NCBI RefSeq assembly: GCF_026230105.1
Contig: NC_079476.1
Location: forward strand, 35,640,559 to 35,704,558
Reading direction: 5' to 3'
Length of the DNA: 64,000 nucleotides
DNA from: Diorhabda sublineata
Taxonomy: Eukaryota; Arthropoda; Insecta; Coleoptera; Chrysomelidae
Shown here: positions 1 through 12,729 of the stretch, piece after piece
Position numbering within the stretch: the stretch's first letter is position 1
Layout of the letters: each line of letters begins with the position of its first letter
Position numbers and translations under genes: made by a program
Notes under the pieces: model-generated
Told to the model about the DNA's origin: nothing
What the model saw: only the letters and a program-made list of their open reading frames with translations
The model's database searches: none

Positions 1-965
1 ACTTTTATTTAATTCAATCTTTTTTTGCTGCAAATAATACAATTTCCGTTTCTGACTGGAAACCATATACCCTTGTTAGCTTTTATTCTCACAGTTCCAC
101 TTTATTGGAAAGAAAATAAATAAAAATATCGTTTTTCGTCCGATATAGATGTTTTAGGTTTCCACGTTTCAAGTTATATTTTTTAAAAATGAAATATTTA
201 TTGACATTTCAATAAAATACAATACAATAAAAAAACTACAAGTTTATCGAGTTAAAACGGTTATTGGACAAGTACACAGATTAGCAACAACAAGAGAGTT
301 GAGCACGTCATAATCCAGTTACCCAGTTCAATGTTAATCAAGTTAAAACCCCTAAGTGAGAAGATAGCATGGAAAATTATGGAAATGTTTGACGGAGAAA
401 CGAGAAATACGAAAATGAGTTGAATATCAATTATAATAATCGAATGAAACATTCTATAAATTTTACTTATTGAGGAAATCAAATATCATTATTATTTTCA
501 CGTCTTCAATCGAATTGTCAATTCAACTACTTAAATATTAAATATAAGATCCGTAAATTTTGTTCATATTTCAAGTATTGGGTTGAGATTGGCAAATGTG
601 TAAAAAAGGATGTCAAAGATTCAGTTTGACGTGGGTAGAAAATGGTCACTTCGATTTTGGGTTTTTGGACAATTTTTTTTATTTTTGACAACCAGAAGGG
701 TCTTTAAATGATTTAACATTAAAGAATAAAGAAAAATAGAGAACTCATAACCAAGATAATCAATCTATGTTGAACATCTGTTCACCTGAAAGAACGACGC
801 ACTAGTTCATCCAAAATAACTGAGTTATTTAATCACAAAATATTTAGTGTCGACCCTAGTTTCAACTAGCGGGTTTTATTTCAATAAAGGTACAAGAGCC
901 ATCTTCTTTTTATGTACTTAGTCATTAGTCTTGATTACATTATTTATATTAAATATACAATCCCA
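1..965. other. AT-rich stretch without a recognisable gene
   Basis: No protein family, RNA gene or repeat boundary was recognised. A 73-codon frame on the minus strand (261-482) encodes mostly Ile, Leu, Phe and Ser, as expected by chance from AT-rich DNA, and is not called as a gene. The stretch ends where the GATGAT-type tail of the neighbouring minus-strand retroelement begins. Confidence 0.5.
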
Positions 966-969
966 GTTA

Positions 970-2222
970 TTCGGTCATCATCATCATCAAAGAGCTAGTC
1001 GCGTCCATTGTTGAACATAAGTCTTCCGTAATCATTACCACTGAGCACAGGCACTAGCAACTGTCATCCAAATGGGAACCATTCTCTTAATATCGTCAGA
1101 TCAGCATGTTGGAGGACGTCCTCTACTTCTAAAGGTCTCAATAATTCTGTTGGTCCACCAATTGTCTGTTCTTTTGGTCACATGGCCCACCCAGTTCCGT
1201 TTCAAGTTAGTTATTCTTACTACCACATCCGTTAAGCCTGTATTCTAGTCTAATGAAATATTTGTAACTCTGTCTCTCAGAGATAAACGCAGCATCGTTC
1301 CTTTCTTCGCTGCTGGATTTTGTTTAAGGTAGGTTTTATTAAGGTTAGAGTATATACGTAACGGTTCGAACACCTTTCTCTAACAAACAGGAATTTCGTT
1401 TCTGATGACATGATTATGCTTGCTAAAGGCGGTCCATGTTCAACCTATATTTATATTCTGATTGTCTCTTCCAATGCGGATTTAGTGCCACTAGAATTTG
1501 CTGGTGTGTCACAAAACACAAGTTTTGTCATGCATTCTATTTTTGATTTATCTCTATCTCTGTTCAGCTCTATTATTATGAGGCATTAATTAAATCATCA
1601 AGTATACTTCTGACATCGTCGACACGGCCTGCTATTACTATAATGTCGTCGGTGAGTCTGAGACATACATTCTAGCAGACAAATTAACAGTTTTTGTGAT
1701 ATGATGCCACCTTGTCGTACTTCTCTTTCTATATTAAAGTCGGTGGTGCTTTTATGAAGTCTCACACATGGTTTTGCGTTGTTGCATATCGGTTTTATGA
1801 TTGCAGTATACCTGTAGTCTATTCTACAGTTCGCCAAAGGTGTAGAATGAAGAGTTTGTTCTACATTCTAAGCTTTTGTCTATGAGCGTTTTGATTACTT
1901 GCAAATGATCGTTTGTACGATACCCGGCTCAGAGTCCATCTTGTTCTAAGCGCTGATAAAGATCTAATTTAGAATTTAAATCATTCGTGCTAATACAAAT
2001 AAATAACTTTACATAAGTGAGAACAAACTTATGAATTGGTAGTTGGTTAGGTTAGTTCATGATATCACCCCTTTTATGAATATCCAATGTTATTGTTTGG
2101 TCCCATTGGGATATTCCTTTGTCTAAGCAAGCGTTAAACAATTTGTAAAGGGCTCGATGGAGAGGACGGCCTCCGCACTTTATAGCTTCGACAACCAGAC
2201 CTTCATCGCCAGGCAATAATTT
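970..2222 (-). pseudogene. 5'-truncated non-LTR retrotransposon (RT domain to C-terminus), decayed
   Basis: Reading the minus strand from 2222 down to 970 gives a reverse transcriptase domain in changing frames. In order I see an AIKCGG block, ALYKLFNACLDKGI, GYRTNDHLQVIKTLIDKS (the usual AGFR..YSTxDHLQ motif), FNIEREVRQG (the conserved VRQGDxxSP block), LTDDIIVIAG (the catalytic F/YADD box with its first Ala now Thr), then NWVGHVTKRTDNWWT and a terminal AYVQQW-like segment. This is the normal order for an RTE/Jockey-type element, which copies its own RNA into DNA at a nick. The endonuclease half is absent, as in typical 5'-truncated copies. The 3' end runs into GATGATGATGATG (seen as CATCATCATCATC near 976), a usual tail for such elements. 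Many frameshifts and stops make it dead. The clade is not certain. Confidence 0.85.
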
Positions 2223-3255
2223 ACATGTTCATATTTCCATCAAATCACTTCACATCTCCATCATCAATCAATCACATCTTGCCCCTATTATAACTTTCTA
2301 AATATTATTAAGCCTCATTCGCGCATGCTTTTAAATACAGTCCTACGAAAGCCTCCACTTTCCCTTTCAACTATAAACACGTTTTCCCTAAGCAGCCTAC
2401 ACACATGTGTTAAAAAATTAATAAATTCACTATTGAAGTAGTGAATGAGTGAAGAATAAAAAGTAAATGGCGGAGAAATTCTAATGTCTATTGACGCCAA
2501 TTGAAGTCGAATTACATCAATTCTTATATATTTGGATGTATTGGCGTTTACTTTTGTCAGATATATTCGATTCACATCAATAGAAGTCGATTGAGATCTA
2601 TTGTCACTTTATGTTGATTGAAATTTTCTAATGCCTATTGACGCCATATTAATTCCTATATATTTCTAAAAAATACCCGAATTTTCATAAGTAAAACTAA
2701 TTTCTTTCACACAGCACGTAAACATATTTGCTATAATATACCAAGAAATTCGTGAATATTTATTGTTAGAAATACTCATATTCGACTAGCTTGGAGTCGA
2801 AGATTGTTCAAAAGGGCGCCAGAGAAGTTTTGGCAAGCATCCAAAATTTCTACAGGTTAAACCCACAATTTCTCGAAGGGTTAACCGTTAACAACACTGT
2901 TTTCATACTTGGAAGATTATACGGATTAATTTAAATGAAATCAAATAATTTTATTTGGTACTCACTCAAAGTAAATACGTCTGAAATTCACAAAAGATAT
3001 TATGAAAAAATCAAGTAATATAAATAGTGCTTAAGCTGGGTAATTAATGGAAAATACTAATAATTTCAAATAATCAAGGAATCAGGAAAATGCCTAGTTA
3101 CTCAGTTTTTGATTTACTATTGATAAGTAGTTTACGATATATTCTTTTAAAATTCTGAAAATAGCAAAAAACTAACTAACTGTAAACCCCATTCGGATAA
3201 TTTATAATAATTGATTTATTTTACTCAAAATCGTTGTGATATTGTGTGAAATCAA
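2223..3255. other. Non-coding stretch with a duplicated block
   Basis: No gene was recognised. Between about 2470 and 2670 a block recurs: TCTATTGACGCCA followed by TATATATTT near 2486-2530 and again, as CCTATTGACGCCA followed by TATATATTT, near 2634-2666. This is an old direct duplication with a spacing close to 145 bases. The 86-codon minus-strand frame at 2315-2575 crosses this repeat and shows no known motif. Confidence 0.45.
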
Positions 3256-3261
3256 GTTAAT

Positions 3262-4140
3262 GAATGAATGGCATAGATGCAAAATGTATGTTAGCCCAAC
3301 TAACATAAAAGCTAAACTAGAGTCTACTCTGGGTGAGACTCCTCCTTCGTTATCAATAGTAAAATATTGGCTAGCAGAGTTTAAATGAAGCTGTAGGACA
3401 TGCGAAGACCAGCATCACAGTAGTCGACCAAATGAGGTGACGACTCCAGAAATGTTGCAAAAAATCCAAGAGGTACTTGATGATCATCGACTAGAAGTGC
3501 AGCGGATATTCTAGGTAATTCAAAAAGTGCGGTAGATTGTATAATAACTGGATATGAGAAAACTGTGTGCGAAATGGGTGCCGCGTTTGGTCACAATGGA
3601 ACAAAAAAGCGTCGTGAATATGTTTTCATCGAGTGTTTGGCAATGTTTCACAAAAATAAAGCCGAACTGAAAAGGGAGAATCGGCTCTAAAGAAGACAAA
3701 AACTGTTCCAGGTAAGGTCATTGCATCGGTTTTTTGAGATTCGCCTGTTATAATTTTCATTGAATATCTTGAAAAAGGAAAAACTATCAACGGCGATTAT
3801 TATGCAAACTTATTGCAATGTTTAAGTGAAGAAATCAAGCAAAAACGGCAGTATTTGGCTAAGAAGAAAGTGTTGTTTCATCAAGGCAATGCACCAACTT
3901 ATACATCCGTTATTGCAATAGCCAAAATTAAGGAAATAAAGTTCGAATTGCTACCTTATGCAGCTTATTTGCCAAATTTATTCCTTTCGGATTATTTTCT
4001 GTTCCTAGACTCAAAACAATGGCTCGATGGCCAAATATTTTCTAACAATGAAGACGTGTTAGGCCAAGTACTTTCTATATGTAAAAAAATATATATGTCG
4101 TGGTAAGGTACAATTTTCAAAATCACATTCAATGGTTTTT
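3262..4140 (+). pseudogene. mariner (Tc1/mariner, DD34D type) transposase relic, copy 1
   Basis: Translation in shifting frames gives mariner landmarks in order: a KLESTLGETPPS N-terminal HTH region (near 3310), RPNEVTTPEM with a following IQEVLDDHR segment (near 3430), KLCAKWVPRLVTMEQK (near 3570), then the open frame 3813-4106 with VLFHQGNAPTYTS and AAYLPNLFLSDYFLF. Intact mariners have HxDNAP and SPDLxPSDY at the last two; here the second catalytic Asp reads Gly and the PDL Asp reads Asn, so the active site is lost. The block with the first catalytic Asp, in the usual MDET motif, is deleted between the KPN and KGRIGSKED segments near 3665. No inverted end was found. A second copy of this family lies at 60465-61205. 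Confidence 0.9.
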
Positions 4141-6838
4141 GATTTGATGTAATTCTAGTACTATACAAATAAAATCTGTAATTGTTACACTAGATTACTC
4201 ACTAGTCAATGAGGTATTCTAGTCGCTGCCAACAAAAAAAAAACTACCCAGAGACCAGATTAACACACAAGAATGAAAATCCTAAGGTATAATTCAGCCC
4301 ACTTCATCATTTCATCACTAAAGGTAAACCTTAGCTGATATATAGAAAATTTTTGAAAATAAAATACAGTTCATGGACATTTTTGAATTATATCTTTATA
4401 CAAGGTTTTTCTAAATTCATGCGACAGAAAAAACATCATAATTTGTTTTTTTTTATCAATTAAGTGAAAACCTTAATGATTGAGAATGTAATACTGGACA
4501 CATCCTTTGAAACATACATTCAATCCGATTCAATTTTTATTTTTGAGCTAGTCTATGACAAAATACCTGATTATACATACTATTAGATTATTCTACTAAG
4601 TTTCAATGAAAACAATGTGTTTGTGTTTCGGAATTATCTGTAAAAATTTGAAAGTATAAAAAAATAAATTGTCAAAACAGTGGAAAATGATACGTCTATC
4701 CAATTGTAATTTTTTTATAGGCACTCGTAAAGTAACATGTTTATGTGTAGATTATTTGTTTCCAGTACGTAACAGCCTCGTAAAAATTCATTGTTGAATA
4801 ATTTTGCATTAAAAGCTTTATGTACTATAAGCAAATTGATTATGCCGCCAGCATAATAACAAAGTACAGAAATTGTTGACGTTGATAAAGAATATATCTG
4901 ATAATAGTTTCTATAATTTCTACTATATATATTTTGATTTTAAAGAAGTGATAATTTAGAAAAGGTATTAGGTTAACAAAGAAAGTAAACTTGTGTGCAT
5001 CTACCTATATCATTCAAAAGAGGTAAATTACACAGGAAGCAGGAAATTGAGCAAGAAATTCAAGGTAGATTACCCAAGAAAATCGATGCATGTAAGCACT
5101 CAAACAGATTAATGGAAAGTTAAGTTGTTTTCGGCGCACTGAAATTAAGAACTCCATATATTACATTCGGTCTAATAAACTAAAAATAAAATTAGTCAGC
5201 TGCGTTATCGGTACAACAAAAACGTTCAAACTCAACCGCCAATAGCTGAATCATTTATAATATTTTAATATAATAAAAATTTCAAATTGTTGTGTCTCGT
5301 TTTATACATGCCTTGCTTGAAATTTGACAGAAACAAAATTTCTTTGTAGCAGAAATGATTCGAAGTAACTCATTAAAGCGATTTACTAAACTTCTGTTGA
5401 TATAAAAATATTATTACCACTGCTAGTGCATAAGCTTTTCCGCGCGCTCTTTCTATAACCTGACGCACGTATAGTACCGGTGGTCTAAAATAGTGTGACG
5501 TGATTTAACCGGAGTATTTCATTGGAGTTACTCCAGCGCAATGCATAATAAGTTGGTCGGAATATATATTTTTTTTCTGAATTTTTCTAACTGCCTAATT
5601 CTTTTAGACAATTCGAACTGAATAACAACATACTGTAATAGAGTGGTAGTATGGAAGTTGTTTTTAATTTAATGAATTCCAAGAGATTTTGTGAATATTA
5701 ATACTAAGAAAAAATAAGTTTGAAAAATCTCTCAATTGTTTCATATCTTGGGTCAAATTCTATGTCTTTATATACTTTTCGTTTTCCCACTTTTTTATTA
5801 CCATGGATTTTTGGGAAACCTTTGAAAAGTTTTGTTACTTGGACCTCGTGACACGCTATTTTTATTAGTTTGTTAGACTTTAGTATAGAAAGTTAGATGG
5901 GAAATTTTCGAAATGAAAGTTGTAAATTTCGTACTAATTAAATCACAGTTTTTTAAATAAAATAATAATTTCTATTCTGGTAATTGAAAGGAAATAATAC
6001 TATTATACTTCTGCGTATAAGTGAAACATTTCTTAATAGAGCAGCTCAAATTTATTTTCAATGAAAAAACAACCATGGCCTGTCAATACATCACGTCTAA
6101 ATACGAATAGGATTATCCCGGAAAACGTGAGAGTAGTCTGCTTTTCATTCGATTCCTCACTGCTTGTTATTAAATCAAATTTCAGATTATTCTTTAGTAG
6201 CGTTCACATAGTAATAAAAAAATGTTCTCCACAGACACAAAAGGTATATTTGAATGCAGTAGACGAACCTTCTACTTCTATTTCATGTCGTCTCTTTCGC
6301 AGTTATCCCTCGAGACAACTAAATAATTGAATAATAAACCTACGCTGGTCACAGTGGAGCTATAGCTCTTGTTTCTATTAGACTTCATGAATTGAAACTT
6401 ATTTTAATATGTCCTGTCTCAACTATTCTTAATTTGAGCTTTTTTAATAAAATTATTTATTGTTTATCTTTGCAAATTCGTGTTCATCCTTTAAATTTAT
6501 ATATTGTCAGTTATATATTTGTGAAAGAAATAACATTGTTTGCTGTCTAAAATTAGCAGCTATTTCTCTTTCATACTGATTATTCTGACTTAAAGGAAGC
6601 GCGTTTGATTTAAAAGGATTTTGAGGTTGAGTTTCAACAACGTAATTTTAACATTTTAATGTTTATGTATTTTTAAAATTCTATTGAAATTAGTCATAAA
6701 GATGGAATATTTTGAGAAATTTTCCACTGAAAAAGGTTCTATCATTTGCAAGTAACACAAAAAATACTAATCATTTCGATAATAAAACTTTTAAATAAAA
6801 TATCATGCAATAAGAACGCTACAACGTTTACAGAATAA
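4141..6838. other. Long AT-rich stretch without a recognisable gene
   Basis: No known domain was seen on either strand. The 89-codon + frame 6061-6330 (starting MKKQPWPVN) has no recognised motif and no strong start context; I leave it uncalled. A slightly GC-richer patch around 5435-5540 contains no readable frame. Confidence 0.4.
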
Positions 6839-6844
6839 CAATCT

Positions 6845-7305
6845 CGGTAGAAAATGTCGACTCAAGAAAAAGGTCGGCATAAGTCTTGAAAAATCTCGGT
6901 CTCGTGGGTCTGTACTTTTTTGAGTATCACGTGACGGGCCAAAGTTATCTGAAAATGCTCGAACTTTTACGCAGGAAAATGGACAACGATGTAACACACG
7001 GAACATCCGTCAATTCAGGCAGGATGGAGCTTCGCCGTTCTATGGGTTATGTGACTCCCGCACCTTAATGTTCATTTTGGAGAATGGATACGTAGACGAG
7101 GATTCGTTGAGTGGCCCGCACAGTCATGTGACCTGACACCCTGTGATTTCTTCGTGTGGGGTCTTCTCAAGGACCGTGTTTTTGCAAGAGGACCACGCAC
7201 CCTTCCCGGCATCCGAACTGTAATTAAAGAAGAATTTGAGACTTCGCGGGCAGCTTCATACGCTTCGCCGGACCGGCGTCAATTTGAACACTTACAGTAA
7301 CCCTT
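6845..7305 (+). pseudogene. Tc1/mariner-superfamily transposase C-terminal relic, a lineage distinct from copy 1
   Basis: The + strand shows VGLYFFEYHVTGQSYLKML (near 6902, the usual GPYFFEdHVTGxxYL block), a shifted QQDG-like segment near 7018, then RGFVEWPAQSCDLTPCDFF and VWGLLKDRVFARGPRTLPG (7095-7215), ending LQ stop near 7300. This family normally carries a catalytic Asp in WPARSPDLTPCDFFLWG; here SPDL reads SCDL, so the Asp itself is kept. At least one frameshift separates the GPYFF and WPAQS blocks, and the N-terminal DNA-binding half is missing. Unlike the surroundings, 6880-7310 is noticeably GC-rich, suggesting a younger or more recently arrived insert. It is not the same family as the 3.3 kb mariner, because the WGLLKD segment and spacing differ. 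Confidence 0.85.
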
Positions 7306-7805
7306 TCTCGTGACCCTTTTATAATTGCTTTCAATAAATTCATTTTGACACTGCATTTTTTTCTCTTAATGAATATTTATCAAGTAGCAAAGGGTTAAGG
7401 ATAGAATAGTTATTTTTAGTGAATATTCTTTCGCTCAATTTTTGTGGAACATTTCCACAAAGCTGGAAAAATAACGAAGTGTATTTGTCTCATACCCCTC
7501 ATGTATTGATATAAGAAGTGACAAGTTTGAATTTTTTTCGACCTATCCGTCTCCTACCTCAGCCGTTTCAGTACGATTGTGTATCATAGTGTATCTCAAA
7601 CATGAATTTTGAACAACAATTAATATTCGATGTTGTTCCAAATTTAGAAAAGTGCGATTAAGAAGTGGAGTATAAGAAACAGTCAAACTTGTTCGTGCAA
7701 ACAGGCAATTGGGGTAACGGGACATATGCGAATCGATATACGAAGAAGTCTTGAAAATAAAACGTGTCTCTAAACTAGTATCTCTTGGAGCAGCCTTGAT
7801 CTCAC
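7306..7805. other. Non-coding stretch
   Basis: No gene was recognised. The 90-codon minus frame 7543-7815 overlaps the start of the downstream retroelement fragment on the other strand and has no known motif. Confidence 0.4.
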
Positions 7806-7814
7806 GGCACTTCA

Positions 7815-8712
7815 TAGGGCCATTTCTAGTGACATAATCACCCTTAAATCATAGTCCGATTCTAATCTTATCAGTCTCAACAATTCTAAAACCAAAGTTT
7901 TATCATATAATAATACGTTGCAGCCTTTTTCATTGAATGTGGTTGAATCTGTAAAATTCTTTGGGTTTGTTGTGGAGAATTTCTTGAAACGGTATTTACA
8001 TATTGACGCCTTATCTAAAAAATTAAGTTTGTACTGCTTTGCGCTGAGATGAGTTTCCAAAGAACTGACCTTATCCACCTCCTTAACAGTCTATTATGCC
8101 CTTACCGAGCCGCATCTGCGATATGCCCTTTCCTTCTGGGGTACGTGTGGTGCGACTCAATTTGAGTGAATCTTAAAACTACAAAAGCAGGGACTAAACA
8201 GCAGGGCTTACTGCAGGGACTTCCTTAAAAGATTAAAAATTCTGACTCTTCCTTCCTTATTCATCTTTGAATCCGTTTGCCTAATTCGTAAACATGGTTC
8301 TCCAATTTCAGAGAGATCGTTGCACGGCCTTTATCTACCTACTCCACGTTCAGAATTAGTTAGGTGGTCAGTATTTTACAATGCAAAAAAATGCACAATC
8401 ACTTGCCACTTGAAATCCAGTCGATATCATCTTTTCCTGCATTCCGAAATAATTTGAGGGCATATTTACTGGAAAGTGCCTTCTACTCTGTACACGACTT
8501 CTATTATGCTCTATACTGGTTCAATTTTTGCTATGGACTTATATACTAGTTATTACCTATTACTATTACTCATAATTTTGTTACGTATTGTGGTTTTCTC
8601 CTGTATATTGAAATTTTATTTGTTTTCTTTTTATTTAGTTATTTTTATGTTTGTTTTTTAGTGTTTACAAGCTTTTTTCTATAAATTGTGAGAATTTTTT
8701 GACAATAAAATC
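7815..8712 (+). pseudogene. Non-LTR retrotransposon C-terminus and 3' UTR, family B copy 1
   Basis: The + strand gives VKFFGFVVENFLKRYLHIDA, ALTEPHLRYALSFWGTCG, CRDFLKRLKILTLPSLFIFE, LPTPRSELVRWSVFYNA and then, in the frame 8364-8549, NHLPLEIQSISSFPAFR followed by LRAYLLESAFYS. This is the region downstream of the reverse transcriptase in Jockey/X-element-like retroelements of insects, where the RT thumb and C-terminal segment lie. The RT catalytic box is not present, so the copy is 5' truncated, and several shifts and stops break it. The 3' UTR (8550-8712), ending in TTTTTGACAATAAAATCT, is shared with two other copies in this window (31138-31720 and 56100-56425, both minus), which defines the family end. 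Confidence 0.85.
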
Positions 8713-11700
8713 TATTTATGACATTGAGAATATCACAATAGAGCAAATAAATGCCACTTCTCCAGTCATGTGTTCATCACTGGGATTGCTAACCATGGGC
8801 GTGAATACAAGTTATATTTGTTATAACTTGTTGATAACATATGAGATATGAGCAAATTATAAAACGTTTATAAGCGTTTTTTTCCTGTTTGTTCTGTTTC
8901 CTGACAAACATACTAGCAATGTTGATATTGGAGGAAGAACTAATCTCATGTTACTGGACGGCAAATTGAATGTCGCTGGTTATAGTGACATTTTGCAACT
9001 CATAGTGCGTTTGTCTGCCCTACAAGTCGGACCAATTTTCCAGCTCATGCATGATCATGTCCGATCCCCTCACGTCTAATAAAATAATCTGTAAAATTCG
9101 CGACTCAATGTTTGACTAGGGCCTCAGTCCCTAGATTTCCAGACTTTGCCTTCAGAAAGAAGCATATTTATGAGACAACAGCTTTTTGATCGTCTCTCTA
9201 GTTTCTGGACTACTACCAGCCAACTGAAAATCCACAACCTCATTTTCAGCATGCCTAACAGATGCCAGGTTGTGGTTAATGCGAGAAGAGTCCATACAAC
9301 CTTTTAAGGTAACAAATTTATTAACATAATTAACATCCATTGTTTTTTTGCTTTTGTACCAATAACCTCTTTTTGATGATTAATTCAACGGAATTTATAT
9401 TATCATTCACATAAATTTGTAAATTGATATATGCCATCAAAATCTGCATATCTAGATAATTTTGATGTGTGTGAATGTTAACAATCCAACCAAAATTTTA
9501 TTGTAATTTTTATAAATTTACTAAATAACGTTTAAAATTATGGATTTGCACGGGTCAACAAAATAAATTGAAACCGATAACTAACTTGAATCCTAGTTTA
9601 AAATGCCATTTTGTTGCGGAAATGAGATATAGATTAATTTAGCCGTATACATAATTTGAACAAATATTATTCGAGTGAATTCTGTGTCAACAGCAAAAAC
9701 ATTTTTGTTGCATCCGACCGAAAGTGAATCCCATCAGAATAAATGAGTTTAGTCGTTCTATTCGAGTCGATCGACATTTGAATTTTGCGACCTCTGGTCA
9801 CGAGGCCTTTTTTGGAATACGAACTTATCGAGTTCACACAATTAACCTTTCACTCAATAGCTGAAAGTGTTTCGGTAGTTTTTAATTATCGAATAACCTG
9901 TTTTTCAATGTTTTGCATTTCGGAATGAAGGCACTTTGATGAACACGATGTATTATCTTCAGATGAATGAATCGATGAGAGGGCTAATTTCCATTATATA
10001 TTCTGGCACGCTAGAAAATTTGAACCGTTTTACTTTTAATATATATTACAAAACTTACAAATGAAATTTGGGTGAACCGTTATACCCCAAAAACAGTTTT
10101 TACTTCCAAAACAACATCTCTGTTCATTCGGCTACTATTATTTAAAAAAAATTAGCAGATTTATGATTTATGGCTCCATCCGACATATTTACCTGACCCG
10201 GCTCCCTTGTAATGGATTCACTATTTGTGTTCACATGATTTAGAATGGAACATGATTCAGAAAGGAACACTTTTATCCTTGAGTCTGTATCAAACCGAAT
10301 ATATATTATTATTTCGCTGTGTCTTCGTTCTAGTTATTATTCAGTAATGATAACAATCCAATTTTTTTTTTAAATAAAACTGATACAATATCAGTGCACA
10401 AACAAAATGAATATTTGATACATTATAACTAGGTCGACTGATTCTAGTAAACAAATGAATATTTAACACTTGATAACTAGATGAATAATTATTTTAATGG
10501 AATTAATTATATGAAGGGTGATGAAAAATAGGTATATGATAGTGATAGAATACTATAAAGTCTATTGTACTACCTTCTCCAATTACTTTCTGTTCTTAAG
10601 CTTGAGAAACAGGCTGAGGGAAATCGGTTCCAGGCAAATGAAGAGGTGATGGTAGTTCACCTTTGTATATTGAGGATTGTATATCATATAAACTTGTTAT
10701 ATAGAGAGAAAGACGTAAATAGAGAGGTAGAGGTAGAGAAATAACAAAAGAGAGAATGGAGAGAAAGAGTTCCTTAAAAGCTTCGACCACTTAATACTTG
10801 TTAATAATAGAAAAAAGTGAAATTTTGTAAAATAAAGAACGAAACGTCTAATGTTAATAAACAAAATGAATAAGTAGAATGTGATTGATACAAAATGTTA
10901 TTTCCAATTAATCCACTAATAGAATAGAGTAATTTTAGTATTCCATTATTGGATATAGTAGTTCATTATACGGTTTACAAGTATTGGTAAGTAGAAGTAG
11001 AATTCTATGTTATTGCGTATAATAATTTGTCAAACTAAACAACAAAATTGTTGAAACGAATAAAAATGACATTCTTTTTTGATCAATAAATGCTCTTCTT
11101 GATCTTATCCAAAGCAAAAAGCCCGGTCACAAGTCATTTAATCAATGTTTCAATGCAAGTAATGAATGAAGTATAGTTTAAAAAACTAAAAACACGCTGT
11201 TAGCAATAATCAAACAAAAAAGTGAGAAATAATTCTTGTCATAATGTGTGGGGGTGATTTCTATGACATTTTGATCAGTTTAAAAGGGTGCTAGGAGTCT
11301 TCATTTCTGAGAGATAATGGGATAACGTCTCACCGACGCTTTGAAAGATATTGGCATTATTTATACTTTTATTTGGAAATTTTTTCAGAACTTATTCTCG
11401 ATTTAACACTATAACTCTACATGCTCTAAATGCACTCGCATTATTTGTTTCTAGTCAGTTGAGTTTAACTTTTTTACTAGCTCATTGAACAAAGATCGAG
11501 AAGTGCATTTATTGAGTGAGTTAATAGGTAAGTTAGAATTAATCTTCATTTTTGAAGTAATGTTTAATACCAACGCTTTCATAATAGTTTGATTATTGCT
11601 AAAATTTAATTTTTACTTTTTCTAAAAGCATGCTTCTCTGTGTTTTTAGACTATATTTTATTATATTGTGTACGGGTTTATAGCCGTTTAAAAGTCAATT

Positions 11701-12725
11701 ATTAACTACAAATAAATCATATAAGCTTGTTAAAAAAGGAAAACCTCCACAGAAATGAAAACCAAAAACTTTTGTTAGCAAGAAAAGCACAATTTGGGTT
11801 CATAATCTTCTATATATAGATGAAAACTTTGGAACAAGTATTCGTTAGAAGAAATACAAGAAGACATGATGGATATGACGAAGATAAACTTCAAATCTTC
11901 AAAATAACTTCGACATCAATACTGCTTGAGTAAATTATTCGTGATATATTGGCCACAAAACTGAATCTATTGAGTACAAAAAAAAAATCTGAGGTACCTT
12001 ATATTTTCAAACTTTTCCAAAAAAATTTAAAATACGAAAATTTAAAAATAGATAATGCGTAAATGTTAAACAACTAATCGAAACAAAGTATTTTCCGTTG
12101 ACAATATAATTAAAATGTAAATATAGGCGAGCGGTTGTGGAATTTTCAGTTTCTGTCTCACCGGAAAAAAAAAGATCCGGCGCTGATTCTATTCCTATGC
12201 AAATTGTGCATTTGGAAATCAGGATGCACATAAATACTCAAACAACGCTTCTACAACAATTTACAAAACATGAAATAAAAATTGTGAATTTGAATTTAGG
12301 GATAGAAGAATTATTACTGTTATCAACTATCGGATATCAATGAAATGATAAAAATATTGTATTATTCATTTAATCTCATTTGGTTAAATTATTAGAATGA
12401 GTATGTATTACACTAGTTTACATCTCGTCAGTTGCCGAAAAAATTTTAATTGTTGCTGACTACATAAATAATATGCTATTTTCAAAAATATGATTGGAAA
12501 CATTTTTTACCATCTCAAGTTTCCGAGTTTCAGCTATGAGGCACAAAAAATGTATTTAGGTACTAAAACATTTATTATTGAGTTCTAAATAACTTGGTTT
12601 TAATGCTCTTTTCTGATGTGTAGACTTTGGAAAAGCATATCATATTCAAATATCATATTCGTATCCTAGAAACCCTGCTAGCGTTCTTCCATAACGCGTA
12701 AGTTCTGATGCATCCCTGCTCTTCA
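8713..12725. other. Long AT-rich stretch; duplications and a purine-rich patch only
   Basis: No protein family was recognised in about 4 kb. A direct duplication lies at 10401-10487, where AATGAATATTT plus A/GATAACTAG recurs about 50 bases apart. A GA-rich patch (10700-10770, repeated AGAGAGA-like runs) explains the 64-codon minus frame at 10596-10790. The 62-codon minus frame 9152-9340 (MDVNYVNKFVTLKG) has balanced composition but matches nothing I know. Frames at 12007-12343 on both strands overlap each other and look random. Confidence 0.45.
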
Positions 12726-12729
12726 CTCA

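Noticed and set aside
10596..10790. 64-codon minus frame as a gene
   Set aside because: It arises from a GA-rich low-complexity patch; the protein is mostly Leu, Ser and Tyr with no motif.
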